From Planctomycetota bacterium (GTDB lineage Bacteria > Planctomycetota > Phycisphaerae > Sedimentisphaerales > Anaerobacaceae): a stretch of DNA of 64,000 bases. The stretch lies in assembly GCA_030605475.1 (NCBI GenBank), contig JAUWIG010000048.1, forward strand, positions 16,575 to 80,574, in the 5' to 3' direction. Under the pieces are notes generated by a model. The model ran no database searches, was not told the origin of the DNA, and saw only the letters and a list, made by a program, of their open reading frames with translations. Positions within the stretch are counted from its first letter, which is position 1. Each line of letters opens with the position of its first letter. The translations under genes and the position numbers were made by a program. Below, one piece after another: positions 35,399 through 43,652 of this stretch.

Positions 35399-36733
35399 AT
35401 GGAAGTTCAAAGGGTTTTAGAACAGGTAGAAAAAGACAATATAAAATTTATTACCCTACAGTTTACCGACCTACTCGGCGTTATAAAGGAGATTATCATA
35501 CCGGTTGAAGAACTGGAGGATGCATCACGCAACGGGGTTTGGTTTGATGGCTCTTCAGTTGAAGGTTTTGCGCGAATACAGGAGAGCGATTTGTTTTTGA
35601 AGCCGGACATGGCAACTTACGCAGTTGTCCCCTGGCTGACCGAAGACGGCAAGACAGCAAGACTAATCTGTGATATCTACCGCTCGGACGGCAAACCTTC
35701 CGAAGGTGACCCCAGATTTGTTCTTAAACAGGCGGTTGCCCAGGCGGCAAAGGAAGGCTTTGAATATAATGTGGGCCCTGAGCCGGAATTCTATTTGTTC
35801 AGGGCCGATGACCAGAGCAGAACCTTACCCTTGGATTACGGCAGCTATTTCGACCTTTCTTCTCATGAAGGATACAAGGTCATAAAAAAGATAATGGCGG
35901 CCCTTGAGAATTTTGGGATTAAGGTTGAAACGTCCCATCACGAGGTCGGCTTTGGCCAATACGAAGTAGATTTTAATTACGGCCCCTGTCTGGGTATAGC
36001 CGACAAGGTGCTTACGTTGAAATATTGTGCAAAGAAAATTGCTCAAATGCACGATTTGCACGCCACCTTTATGCCCAAGCCGATTATGGATATGGCTGGT
36101 TCCGGTATGCATACCCATCAGAGCCTGTTTGACATTAAAGCAAAAGCAAAAACAAACGCTTTTTACGACGAGGACCACAAATACAATTTGTCAAAGATTG
36201 CCTGCAATTTTGTTGCCGGCCAGATAAAGCACATCAAAGCGGCCTGTGCGATTCTTTGTCCGACGGTAAATTCGTACAAGCGGCTGGTTTCCGGGTTTGA
36301 GGCGCCTGTCTATATTACCTGGGCCGCTATGAACCGTTCAGCTCTTTTGAGGGTGCCTAAATGGTTCAAGGCAAAGACCGAGGCCGCAAGAATCGAGCTG
36401 CGATGTCCCGACCCAAGCTGTAATCCCTATCTGGCTTTTGCGGTTATGTTAAGAGCCGGCTTAGATGGGATTAAAAATAAATTGGAGCCGCCTGAGCCGG
36501 TAGAGGAAAACATATACACTCTCGACGATGAGAGCCGGGCCAACAAGAACATCGATGTTCTGCCGATGTCATTAAGCCAGGCCTTGTATGAGTTGAAAAG
36601 AGACAAGCTGCTGCAGGAGACACTCGGCGAGCATTTATTTGAAAGATATATTGACGTAAAGACAAAAGAGTGGGACGAGTTTAGAAAGCAGGTCACCCCC
36701 TGGGAAATTGATACGTATTTAGATATTTTCTAA
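35399..36733 (+). CDS. glnA: Glutamine synthetase, type I
   Basis: ATP-dependent ammonium assimilation, glutamate to glutamine; 444 residues, the length of the shorter GSI-alpha group. The beta-Grasp domain is at the N-terminus (FTDLLGVIKEIIIPVEELED). The catalytic domain has VWFDGSSVEGFARIQESDLF, EPEFYLF, the ATP and metal-binding SHHEVGFGQYEVDFNYG, MAGSGMHTHQSLF, and the Arg-containing NRSALLRVP. A Tyr in ENIYTLDDE sits where the adenylylation site is in GSI-beta enzymes, but the flanking KNLYDLPPEE motif is not conserved. A ribosome site CAAGGGAG precedes the ATG. No PII or ntr gene is adjacent; neighbours are unrelated. Confidence 0.96.
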   Translation: MEVQRVLEQVEKDNIKFITLQFTDLLGVIKEIIIPVEELEDASRNGVWFDGSSVEGFARIQESDLFLKPDMATYAVVPWLTEDGKTARLICDIYRSDGKPSEGDPRFVLKQAVAQAAKEGFEYNVGPEPEFYLFRADDQSRTLPLDYGSYFDLSSHEGYKVIKKIMAALENFGIKVETSHHEVGFGQYEVDFNYGPCLGIADKVLTLKYCAKKIAQMHDLHATFMPKPIMDMAGSGMHTHQSLFDIKAKAKTNAFYDEDHKYNLSKIACNFVAGQIKHIKAACAILCPTVNSYKRLVSGFEAPVYITWAAMNRSALLRVPKWFKAKTEAARIELRCPDPSCNPYLAFAVMLRAGLDGIKNKLEPPEPVEENIYTLDDESRANKNIDVLPMSLSQALYELKRDKLLQETLGEHLFERYIDVKTKEWDEFRKQVTPWEIDTYLDIF

Positions 36734-36877
36734 GTTCCCTGACTGGTTTTCCCGAGAAAGCGTGAATTGAAAATAGAACAGTTAGGGGTACGTGTTGGAG
36801 ATTTACGGGTATGCCGCGGTTGGCGACGCTGGTTTTTGCGTATCTGCACAAGAAATGCAGGCTGTACGGCTTTTATA

Positions 36878-37261
36878 TCATTGTGGCGTTGGGTCTTTGC
36901 CAAGCATCAGATTTACCGCTTTTAGTTTGCTTGGTTTGAGGTCCAGCGGTTCGTCAAAATGTACTGCAACACGGCGTAGTGACTTACCTATATTATCAAC
37001 CCGGCAGATGTGGCTGATTCGGGTGAAAGTTGTCATATCGTAGGCGTCGTCCAAGCCAAGGTGCGGAACATTGAAGTGAGTGGTTACCTTTTGGCCAGGA
37101 TTCGGGAATTTTTTTTCGGGATGACAGGTAAATGCCACACCATCGCTGGAAATGTCAAGCATCTGGCCCTGGTAAAGCATTTTTCCAAGGCCCTCGGTAA
37201 ACCAGACGGGCCAATGGCAATACAGTCTCTGCTCTTTTCTTCGCTCGATAGTTCTATCCAT
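36878..37261 (-). CDS. PilZ-domain protein
   Basis: Small cytoplasmic protein of 127 residues consisting of one PilZ domain. Start chosen at 37261 (MDRTIERRKEQR). The c-di-GMP motifs RxxxR (RKEQR, residues 8-12) and DxSxxG (DISSDG) are both intact, so binding is likely. The C-terminus ends VAVHFDEPLDLK followed by a short tail. PilZ proteins couple c-di-GMP to motility, pilus or polysaccharide output. A second one is at 63293-63607. It is divergent from the RRM gene. Confidence 0.85.
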   Translation of the reverse strand: MDRTIERRKEQRLYCHWPVWFTEGLGKMLYQGQMLDISSDGVAFTCHPEKKFPNPGQKVTTHFNVPHLGLDDAYDMTTFTRISHICRVDNIGKSLRRVAVHFDEPLDLKPSKLKAVNLMLGKDPTPQ

Positions 37262-37372
37262 TGTCAATGCCCCCCAAAAAGCTGCTTGCATACATTTTTA
37301 AAAATCGGCAGATTTAAATAATGACTTTACAAAATGGTTTCAACTCATGTTCAGCCGTATAATGCAGCAAAT

Positions 37373-37409
37373 AAAAACCTTCATTATTCGCTCAATAATT
37401 AAGGTTTTT
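37373..37409. other. Near-perfect bidirectional stem-loop
   Basis: AAAAACCTT (37373-37381) pairs with AAGGTTTTT (37401-37409). After one mismatch, ATTATT pairs with AATAAT around loop CGCTC. It has a T-run on each strand, like a bidirectional terminator, yet lies between two divergent genes (PilZ and RRM). It could end a short transcript or act as a leader structure of the RRM gene, whose start is 240 bp downstream. The 385-bp spacer 37262-37646 holds no other feature I can support. Confidence 0.65.
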
Positions 37410-37646
37410 CCAGTCAGGATGATAAGATTTGGCTGTTTTTTGAGAAAACGGCAAGAACAGCATTATAGATTTACAGCGATGCCGTGGAATTTGAGGTGTT
37501 TTTTTATTTAATTTTCTTGTGTAGTGAAATTATTCCCGTAAAATTACCTATTGAAGGATTAGTTGAAGAGATGACGATGGTAATGCAGTAATTAATGACA
37601 GCCGGAATTCCGGCATGAATTTTTAAGGTTAAGAAAGGGAATCAAA

Positions 37647-37991
37647 GTGAATATTTATGTAGGCAATCTGTCCGGTGAGACAACCGAAGATGATTTGCGT
37701 CAGGCTTTTGCGGCCTTTGGCCAGGTCGAATCCGTCAATCTCATAAAGGACAAATTTACAGGCGAATCAAGAGGTTTCGGATTTGTGGAGATGCCATCCA
37801 AAGATGAAGCACAAAAGGCGATAGATGAAATGAACGGCACGGATTTGAAAGGGCGCACTCTTAACGTCAATGTGGCTCGCCCCAGAACCGAGCGTCGCGG
37901 CGGCGGCGGCGGTGGCGGTGGAAAACGAGGCGGTTTTAGTGGTGGCCGTGGCGGCGGTCGAGGTGGTTTTGGTGGCAGTCGCCGCTACTAA
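37647..37991 (+). CDS. RRM-type RNA-binding protein with Gly/Arg tail
   Basis: Single RNA-recognition-motif protein, 114 residues, of the kind found in cyanobacteria and planctomycetes (Rbp). RNP2 (IYVGNLS) and RNP1 (RGFGFVEM) are complete; the fold ends near residue 82. The C-terminal 30 residues are Gly/Arg-rich (RRGGGGGGGG, GRGGGRGGFGG), as in RGG tails that add RNA affinity. The start codon is GTG with ribosome site AAAGGGA. The long leader would suit cold or stress regulation, as known for rbp genes elsewhere, though nothing in the sequence proves it. Confidence 0.92.
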   Translation: MNIYVGNLSGETTEDDLRQAFAAFGQVESVNLIKDKFTGESRGFGFVEMPSKDEAQKAIDEMNGTDLKGRTLNVNVARPRTERRGGGGGGGGKRGGFSGGRGGGRGGFGGSRRY

Positions 37992-38028
37992 CAATTGAAA
38001 AATATGTGACGGGACAGTTGCCGTTGGG

Positions 38029-38793
38029 TTATAGATTTACAGGTACTCCGCGGCCTTTTAGGTATTCCTTCATTTGTTTTATCGTGTAATTTTCGTAGTG
38101 CGTAATTGAAGCCATAAGCACTGCGTCTGCGCCGCCGTCAACAATAGCATCATAGAGGTGCTCGAGCTTTCCCGCTCCGCCGGATGCAATTACAGGGATA
38201 TTGACAGCGTCGGAAACAGCCTTGTTCAATTTGTTATCGTAGCCTTCCTTTGTACCGTCAGCGTCCATACTGGTTAGCAGTATTTCTCCGGCGCCTAACT
38301 TTTCGGCTTTAACAGCCCATTCAACTACGTCGATATCGGTTGGCTCTGAGCCGGCCTTTACGCAGACCTGCCATTTGTCTTCTTTTTCTTTCGACCGGCG
38401 GGCATCGATGGCCAGAACTACACATTGATTTCCAAAACGCTGGGCGGCCTGGCGCAGCAGATTCGGATTTTCGACGGCAGCGGTATTGACCGAAACTTTT
38501 TCAGCCCCGCTTCGCAGAAGCTCGTCGATTTGTTCGACAGTTTGGATGCCGCCGCCCACGGTAAACGGGATGAAAACATTTTCGGCAACCTTTTCGACAA
38601 GCTCGACGATTGTTTTGCGGGAGCGAATGGTGGCTGTGATATCCAAAAATACTAATTCATCGGCGCCAACCTCACTGTATCTTGCGCCTAATTCCACGGG
38701 GTCGCCGGCGTCACGCAGATTTAGAAACTTGACGCCCTTAACCACACGGTCGTCTTTAACATCGAGGCAGGGAATGATTCTTTTCGTCAGCAT
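38029..38793 (-). CDS. hisF: Imidazole glycerol phosphate synthase, cyclase subunit
   Basis: Closes the imidazole ring in histidine biosynthesis, using ammonia delivered from HisH; 254 residues. TIM barrel with the catalytic Asp in [15 protein letters not shown] and the second Asp in LAIDARR. Phosphate-binding loops [20 protein letters not shown] and [11 protein letters not shown] are present. It overlaps the end of hisH by 7 bp, so the two subunits are translationally coupled. No other his gene is in the window, unlike complete his operons. Confidence 0.97.
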   Translation of the reverse strand: MLTKRIIPCLDVKDDRVVKGVKFLNLRDAGDPVELGARYSEVGADELVFLDITATIRSRKTIVELVEKVAENVFIPFTVGGGIQTVEQIDELLRSGAEKVSVNTAAVENPNLLRQAAQRFGNQCVVLAIDARRSKEKEDKWQVCVKAGSEPTDIDVVEWAVKAEKLGAGEILLTSMDADGTKEGYDNKLNKAVSDAVNIPVIASGGAGKLEHLYDAIVDGGADAVLMASITHYENYTIKQMKEYLKGRGVPVNL

Positions 38794-39404
38794 CGGCGAT
38801 TTTCCCTTTCACAAATTTCGGCAAAATTCTTCAGGACTTTCAGGCCGGCCTGCCCACTTTTTTCAGGGTGAAATTGTGTGCCGTATATATTTGCTTTCTG
38901 CACCGATGCAGGCAAATCGAAACCGTAGTCGGTATAAGCGATTTTGGCCAGGCTGTCGGTGACCTCGGCATAGAAAGAGTGTGCAAAATAGAAATGTTTT
39001 TCATATCCGAGGCCAGCGAATAAATCCATATCTTCCGGCAATTTTACCAGGTTCCAGCCCATATGCGGGACTGTTTGGCCGGGCTGGATAGGGACAACGT
39101 TGCCGCCGACCAATCCAAGCCCGTTGTGCCGGCCGTATTCGCTGCTCTTCTCGAAAAGCATCTGATAGCCGACACAAATACCCAGAAGTGGTTTACCGCT
39201 TAAAGCAACCTTTTTTATCAGTTCGGACAGAGGGCCTAAGGCACCGACGGCATAGCCAAAAGCCGCAACACCGGGCAAAACCAGGCCGGCAGCGTTTTCG
39301 ATATCCGCAGGTTCACAGCTAAGCTTTACGTCGCAGCCAATATAGCAGAAGGCATTGCATACGCTCCTGACGTTTCCCACGTTATAGTCGATAACAACTA
39401 TCAT
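38787..39404 (-). CDS. hisH: Imidazole glycerol phosphate synthase, glutaminase subunit
   Basis: Class-I glutamine amidotransferase that feeds ammonia to HisF; 205 residues. The nucleophile elbow [10 protein letters not shown] holds the catalytic Cys; the His-Glu pair is in [12 protein letters not shown]. The oxyanion strand [14 protein letters not shown] replaces the usual LPGVGAF with Ala, a small change. Opens [15 protein letters not shown], typical of the family. Upstream lies a divergent arabinofuranosidase gene. Confidence 0.97.
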   Translation of the reverse strand: MIVVIDYNVGNVRSVCNAFCYIGCDVKLSCEPADIENAAGLVLPGVAAFGYAVGALGPLSELIKKVALSGKPLLGICVGYQMLFEKSSEYGRHNGLGLVGGNVVPIQPGQTVPHMGWNLVKLPEDMDLFAGLGYEKHFYFAHSFYAEVTDSLAKIAYTDYGFDLPASVQKANIYGTQFHPEKSGQAGLKVLKNFAEICERENRRC

Positions 39405-39537
39405 AAATCAAATTAAAACCCGTAAAAGCCGAATCGTCAAATAAGAATACCTGATAGAACGGTTAAGCGGAATTGATTTGTTGAATGGGCCGGATTTTTC
39501 TATAATACCGGGACTGACCGATGTGAAAGGGTTTTTT

Positions 39538-41610
39538 ATGGACGAGAAAAATAAAGTTAGAATACCCATTTTAGTAATCATACTCATTTTTATTTCAGGG
39601 GCAATCGGCACAGAAGGATTTTCAGCATTCGGCTCTTTGAATGCAGCAAACCAGCTTGAAGGAGAAATCACAGTTTCGACATCTGAGAAAGTCGGTAATA
39701 TAAATCCTGATATTTACGGGCTGTTTATGGAACTGGTCCTTCGTCAGTTCGATGGGGGAATATGGGCGGAGATGCTGAAAAGCCGAAAGTTTGCCGAAGA
39801 CGATGGGGAGCCTGGTGAAGAATATTACGGAATTGTCAGACCCTGGTTTGGAATAGGAAGAAACGAAAAAACACATTTCGCTCATGACAATACCATCTAT
39901 TATACCGGCAAGCAGTCTCAAAAGATTAGAAGTGAAGACCCTGCCAACCGGCGCACTGGAATCGGTCAGGACAAACTGTATTTTGAAAAAGAAAAAAACT
40001 ACCACGTAAGAGTTAATCTAAATCAACAAGGTATAGTCGGGCCGGTAACTATTGCACTGGAAGGTGAGAATGGTGTCTACGCCAAAAAAGAAATTACCAT
40101 TACCGATACCGACTGGAGTCGATTCTCCTTCACACTCAAGCCCGGGCGCACAGATAAAAACGGCAAATTCACGATAACATTCTCCGGCAGCGGGACGCTC
40201 CGGGTGGGCACCGCTTCACTGATGGCCGATGACAATGTTTCAGGATTCAGAAAAGATGTTGTCGAGGTAATTAGAGCGATTTGTCCGCCGAATATACGAT
40301 GGCCGGGCGGTAATATTTCTTCCTGTTATCACTGGGCCGATGGGATAGCAGACAGAGATAAAAGACCTCCCAGATATGATAAAGCATTCCCTAATGCTGA
40401 TGAATGGCTGTCGAATGATGTTGGGATAGATGAGTTTATGGAGCTTTGCCGACTGACGGGTGCAAAGGCTTGTGTTGCTTTGAACGCCGGCGACGGTACT
40501 GCCCGGGAAGCGGCAAATTGGGTCCAATACTGCAACGGTGGGTTGAATACCAAATATGGCAAGCTAAGGGCCCAGAACGGACACCCCGAACCTTATGGAG
40601 TCAAGCTCTGGGGAATCGGCAATGAAATGTTCGGGAACTGGCAAATTGGGCACGTGGATGAAGAGACTTACGCAAGAAGACATCTGGCAATTGCAAAAGC
40701 AATTCTTGCAGTGGATAAAAATATAAAAATTGTAGCTTCAGGAGGCAGATACTGGAAATATCCCCGCTGGAACCAGGCGCTTTTTAAGATTGCCGGAGAG
40801 TATTTTGATTATCTCTCACTCCATTCTTATGCGAAAAAATACAGAAGCATATTAAAGAAGCAAGACCTCAAAGACCCCAAATTGGCTGAAGAAACTTATT
40901 ATTATATTGTATCATCACCTTATGGCCTCGAAGAGCAGATTATCGAAACGGATAAGGAAATAAGAAAAGCACTTCCCGGACGACCCGAAGTTACAATTGC
41001 CTTTGACGAATGGAATGCAATGTTGTATAGACTGCCCAAAACTGACTTTGCATTGAGGGACGGGATTTATACTGCGGGTGTTTTACATGCTTTTCGAAGG
41101 CAGCTTAAAATACTGACCCTGGCAAATTTTGCCTCAGTTGTAAATATGATACCTCTTATCAGGGTAAATGAATACGGTATTTTCTTTAATCCCCAGTATC
41201 TTGTTTTCAGGATGTACTTGAACCACTCGGGTCCGATTTTGCTCGGCACTGTTGTAAAATGCGATGGTTTTGCTGCGCCGGAATACGAAAAGGGCCGCCC
41301 TCAGGCAAAAGGTCACATCCCTTATCTGGATGTTTCGGCCACGATGAGCAAAGATGAAAATATTATTTATGTGGCAGTGGTCAATTTACACGCAGATAAG
41401 AATATTAAAACCAGGATTTCGTTCGAGAAGTGGGATTTTTCTTCAGAAGTAAAGATTTTTGAACTTTATGATGACGATTATATGGCCGAAAATACCTTTG
41501 AGCAGACGGACAGGCTGACTATAAAAGAAGGTATCTTAAGCAATATAAGTAATCCTTTTGGCTATAACTTCAAGCCTCATTCAGTAACAATTATGGAATT
41601 CCGAAAGTAA
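39538..41610 (+). CDS. Alpha-L-arabinofuranosidase, glycoside hydrolase family 51
   Basis: Removes terminal arabinofuranose from arabinan or arabinoxylan; 690 residues from the ATG at 39538 (ribosome site AAAGGG). A signal-like hydrophobic stretch IPILVIILIFISGAIGTEGF suggests export or anchoring. The GH51 pattern follows: INPDIYGLFMEL, a carbohydrate-binding-like insert at about 120-220, WPGGNISSCYHW, the acid/base Glu in KLWGIGNEMFGNWQIG, and the nucleophile Glu in AFDEWNAM. The C-terminal beta domain ends NPFGYNFKPHSVTIMEF. The stop overlaps the start of glmS in TAATG, implying coupled translation, an unexpected partnership. Confidence 0.9.
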   Translation: MDEKNKVRIPILVIILIFISGAIGTEGFSAFGSLNAANQLEGEITVSTSEKVGNINPDIYGLFMELVLRQFDGGIWAEMLKSRKFAEDDGEPGEEYYGIVRPWFGIGRNEKTHFAHDNTIYYTGKQSQKIRSEDPANRRTGIGQDKLYFEKEKNYHVRVNLNQQGIVGPVTIALEGENGVYAKKEITITDTDWSRFSFTLKPGRTDKNGKFTITFSGSGTLRVGTASLMADDNVSGFRKDVVEVIRAICPPNIRWPGGNISSCYHWADGIADRDKRPPRYDKAFPNADEWLSNDVGIDEFMELCRLTGAKACVALNAGDGTAREAANWVQYCNGGLNTKYGKLRAQNGHPEPYGVKLWGIGNEMFGNWQIGHVDEETYARRHLAIAKAILAVDKNIKIVASGGRYWKYPRWNQALFKIAGEYFDYLSLHSYAKKYRSILKKQDLKDPKLAEETYYYIVSSPYGLEEQIIETDKEIRKALPGRPEVTIAFDEWNAMLYRLPKTDFALRDGIYTAGVLHAFRRQLKILTLANFASVVNMIPLIRVNEYGIFFNPQYLVFRMYLNHSGPILLGTVVKCDGFAAPEYEKGRPQAKGHIPYLDVSATMSKDENIIYVAVVNLHADKNIKTRISFEKWDFSSEVKIFELYDDDYMAENTFEQTDRLTIKEGILSNISNPFGYNFKPHSVTIMEFRK

Positions 41611-43475
41611 TGTGCGGAATAGTAGCTTATCTTGGTAAGAAAGGTGCGCAGCCGATTCTTGTGGAGGGCCTGAAGCGCTTGGAGTATCGTGGTTACGACT
41701 CCGCTGGCGTTGCGCTATTGGGCGGCGGCGCGATAAGAATCAAAAAGACCGGCGGCAGAATCAGCGCTCTCGAAGAGATTTTAGATGAACCTGACAGCAG
41801 AGAGACACTCGGCCTCGGCCATACACGCTGGGCCACACATGGCCGGCCGAACACCATTAACGCACATCCGCACCTTGACTATACCGGCAAAATCGCCGTT
41901 GTTCATAACGGCATTATCGAAAACTATGGCACACTGAAAACCTGGCTGCAAAACGAGGGTGCCGACTTTGCCAGTGAAACCGATACTGAGGTGGTAGCAA
42001 ACTTAATCGGCTATTTTTATGCCGGAGCCGACGAGGCCCAGCAGAAACAATCCGATGACCAGAATAAATTTGAATGGGCGGTGCAGCGGGCCCTTCAGGA
42101 TGTGCATGGCACTTTCGGCCTGGCGATTGTCTGCTCAGATTTCCCCGACATGCTCATCGGTGCAAAGAAGGGAAGTCCCTTGATTTTGGGTGTCGGTAAT
42201 AACGAATATATCCTCGCCTCGGATGCCGCCGCGATAGTAGAGCATACAGCCCAGGCCGTTTATCTTGCTGACAACGAAATGGTTACCGTCAGCTCAGCGG
42301 GGTTTCATACCAAAACCATCGACAATGTCGCTGTCAGCAAAGACCTAAAGCAGATTGAATTTTCATTGGAGCAAATAGAGCTGGGCGGTTTTCAGCACCA
42401 TATGCTTAAAGAGATTTTTGAGCAGCCCAAGGCCTTGAGCACTTGTATGGGTGGCAGGATTGACCGAGCAAATAATAGAATTAGACTTGGCGGCATAGCT
42501 TCACATTTGCGCGAGCTGACCCACACTAAACGCTTTATCCTCACTGCCTGCGGGACCGCGTTCCACGCCGCTCTGGTTGGTGAATTTTTGTTTGAGCAGT
42601 TGGCACGTGTCCCTACAGAGACCGAATACGCCAGCGAATTTCGATATCGCAATCCAATCATTGAGGACGGCACCATAGTTATATCGATAAGCCAATCGGG
42701 GGAAACGGCCGATACTCTTGCAGCAGTAGAGCAGGCCAAAGAGCGTGGGGCGACCGTCCTGGGCATTGTTAATGTTGTCGGCTCATCTATTGCACGAGCA
42801 ACCGATGCCGGTATTTATTTGCATGTTGGCCCAGAGATTGGAGTTGCCAGTACAAAGGCATTTACCGCGCAGGTGGCGGTGCTGACAATGCTGGCGATTG
42901 AATTAGCCAGAAGAAGACATATCAGCACCGACGAGGCAGCGAGGGACATCGATGAGCTTTCCAAAATACCCGATAAGATAGGCCGAATACTGGAGCAGTC
43001 CGACCGTATTAAACAGATTGCCTCGGCAAATATTGACAAAAACAACTGGCTTTTCCTCGGCCGGGGCTTTAATTATCCGGTCGCCCTTGAAGGGGCGTTG
43101 AAGCTAAAGGAAATAAGCTATATTCACGCTGAGGGACTTCCGGCTGCGGAGATGAAGCACGGCCCGATTGCTCTAATTGTTGACGGTATGCCTGCGGTTT
43201 TTATTGCCACACTGGGGCCGCAGTATGACAAGATTATGGGCAACATCGCCGAGGTCAGGGCGCGCGGCGGAAAAACTATCATTGTTGCGACCGAAGGCGA
43301 TGAGAATATCAGGCAATATGCCGACCATCTAATCACCGTTCCGGATGTGCCGGAGCTTTTGCAGCCGATGCTGACCGTTGTGCCGCTGCAGCTGTTAGCC
43401 TATCACGCCGCCGTCCTCCGTGGACACGATGTTGACAAACCTCGGAACCTTGCGAAAAGCGTCACCGTTGAGTAG
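41610..43475 (+). CDS. glmS: Glutamine--fructose-6-phosphate aminotransferase
   Basis: First step of the hexosamine pathway, fructose-6-P plus Gln to glucosamine-6-P; 621 residues. The N-terminal class-II glutaminase has catalytic Cys2 (MCGIVAYLGKKG), GHTRWATHG and HNGIIENY. Two SIS domains follow: TACGTAFHAALVG and SISQSGETADTLAAVEQAKE in the first, GRGFNYPVALEGALKLKEIS and AEMKHGPIALI in the second. The C-terminus DKPRNLAKSVTVE is canonical, with the Lys that forms the Schiff base nearby. No glmS ribozyme can precede it in the usual way, because the arabinofuranosidase gene overlaps its start. Confidence 0.97.
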   Translation: MCGIVAYLGKKGAQPILVEGLKRLEYRGYDSAGVALLGGGAIRIKKTGGRISALEEILDEPDSRETLGLGHTRWATHGRPNTINAHPHLDYTGKIAVVHNGIIENYGTLKTWLQNEGADFASETDTEVVANLIGYFYAGADEAQQKQSDDQNKFEWAVQRALQDVHGTFGLAIVCSDFPDMLIGAKKGSPLILGVGNNEYILASDAAAIVEHTAQAVYLADNEMVTVSSAGFHTKTIDNVAVSKDLKQIEFSLEQIELGGFQHHMLKEIFEQPKALSTCMGGRIDRANNRIRLGGIASHLRELTHTKRFILTACGTAFHAALVGEFLFEQLARVPTETEYASEFRYRNPIIEDGTIVISISQSGETADTLAAVEQAKERGATVLGIVNVVGSSIARATDAGIYLHVGPEIGVASTKAFTAQVAVLTMLAIELARRRHISTDEAARDIDELSKIPDKIGRILEQSDRIKQIASANIDKNNWLFLGRGFNYPVALEGALKLKEISYIHAEGLPAAEMKHGPIALIVDGMPAVFIATLGPQYDKIMGNIAEVRARGGKTIIVATEGDENIRQYADHLITVPDVPELLQPMLTVVPLQLLAYHAAVLRGHDVDKPRNLAKSVTVE

Positions 43476-43652
43476 TACTTGTGGCTTGAAATTCAGCCGC
43501 TGGGATATTTTCCCTTTACCATATCGCCGCATTTGAGTATATTCACGCGTATATGTTAGCCAAAAGGAGTTTGTGGCCACGATATTCAGTCGTTTGGTGT
43601 TTTGTTCATAAGATTATTCAAAAAATTACCATAGCAAAGGCAAAGCGACCCC

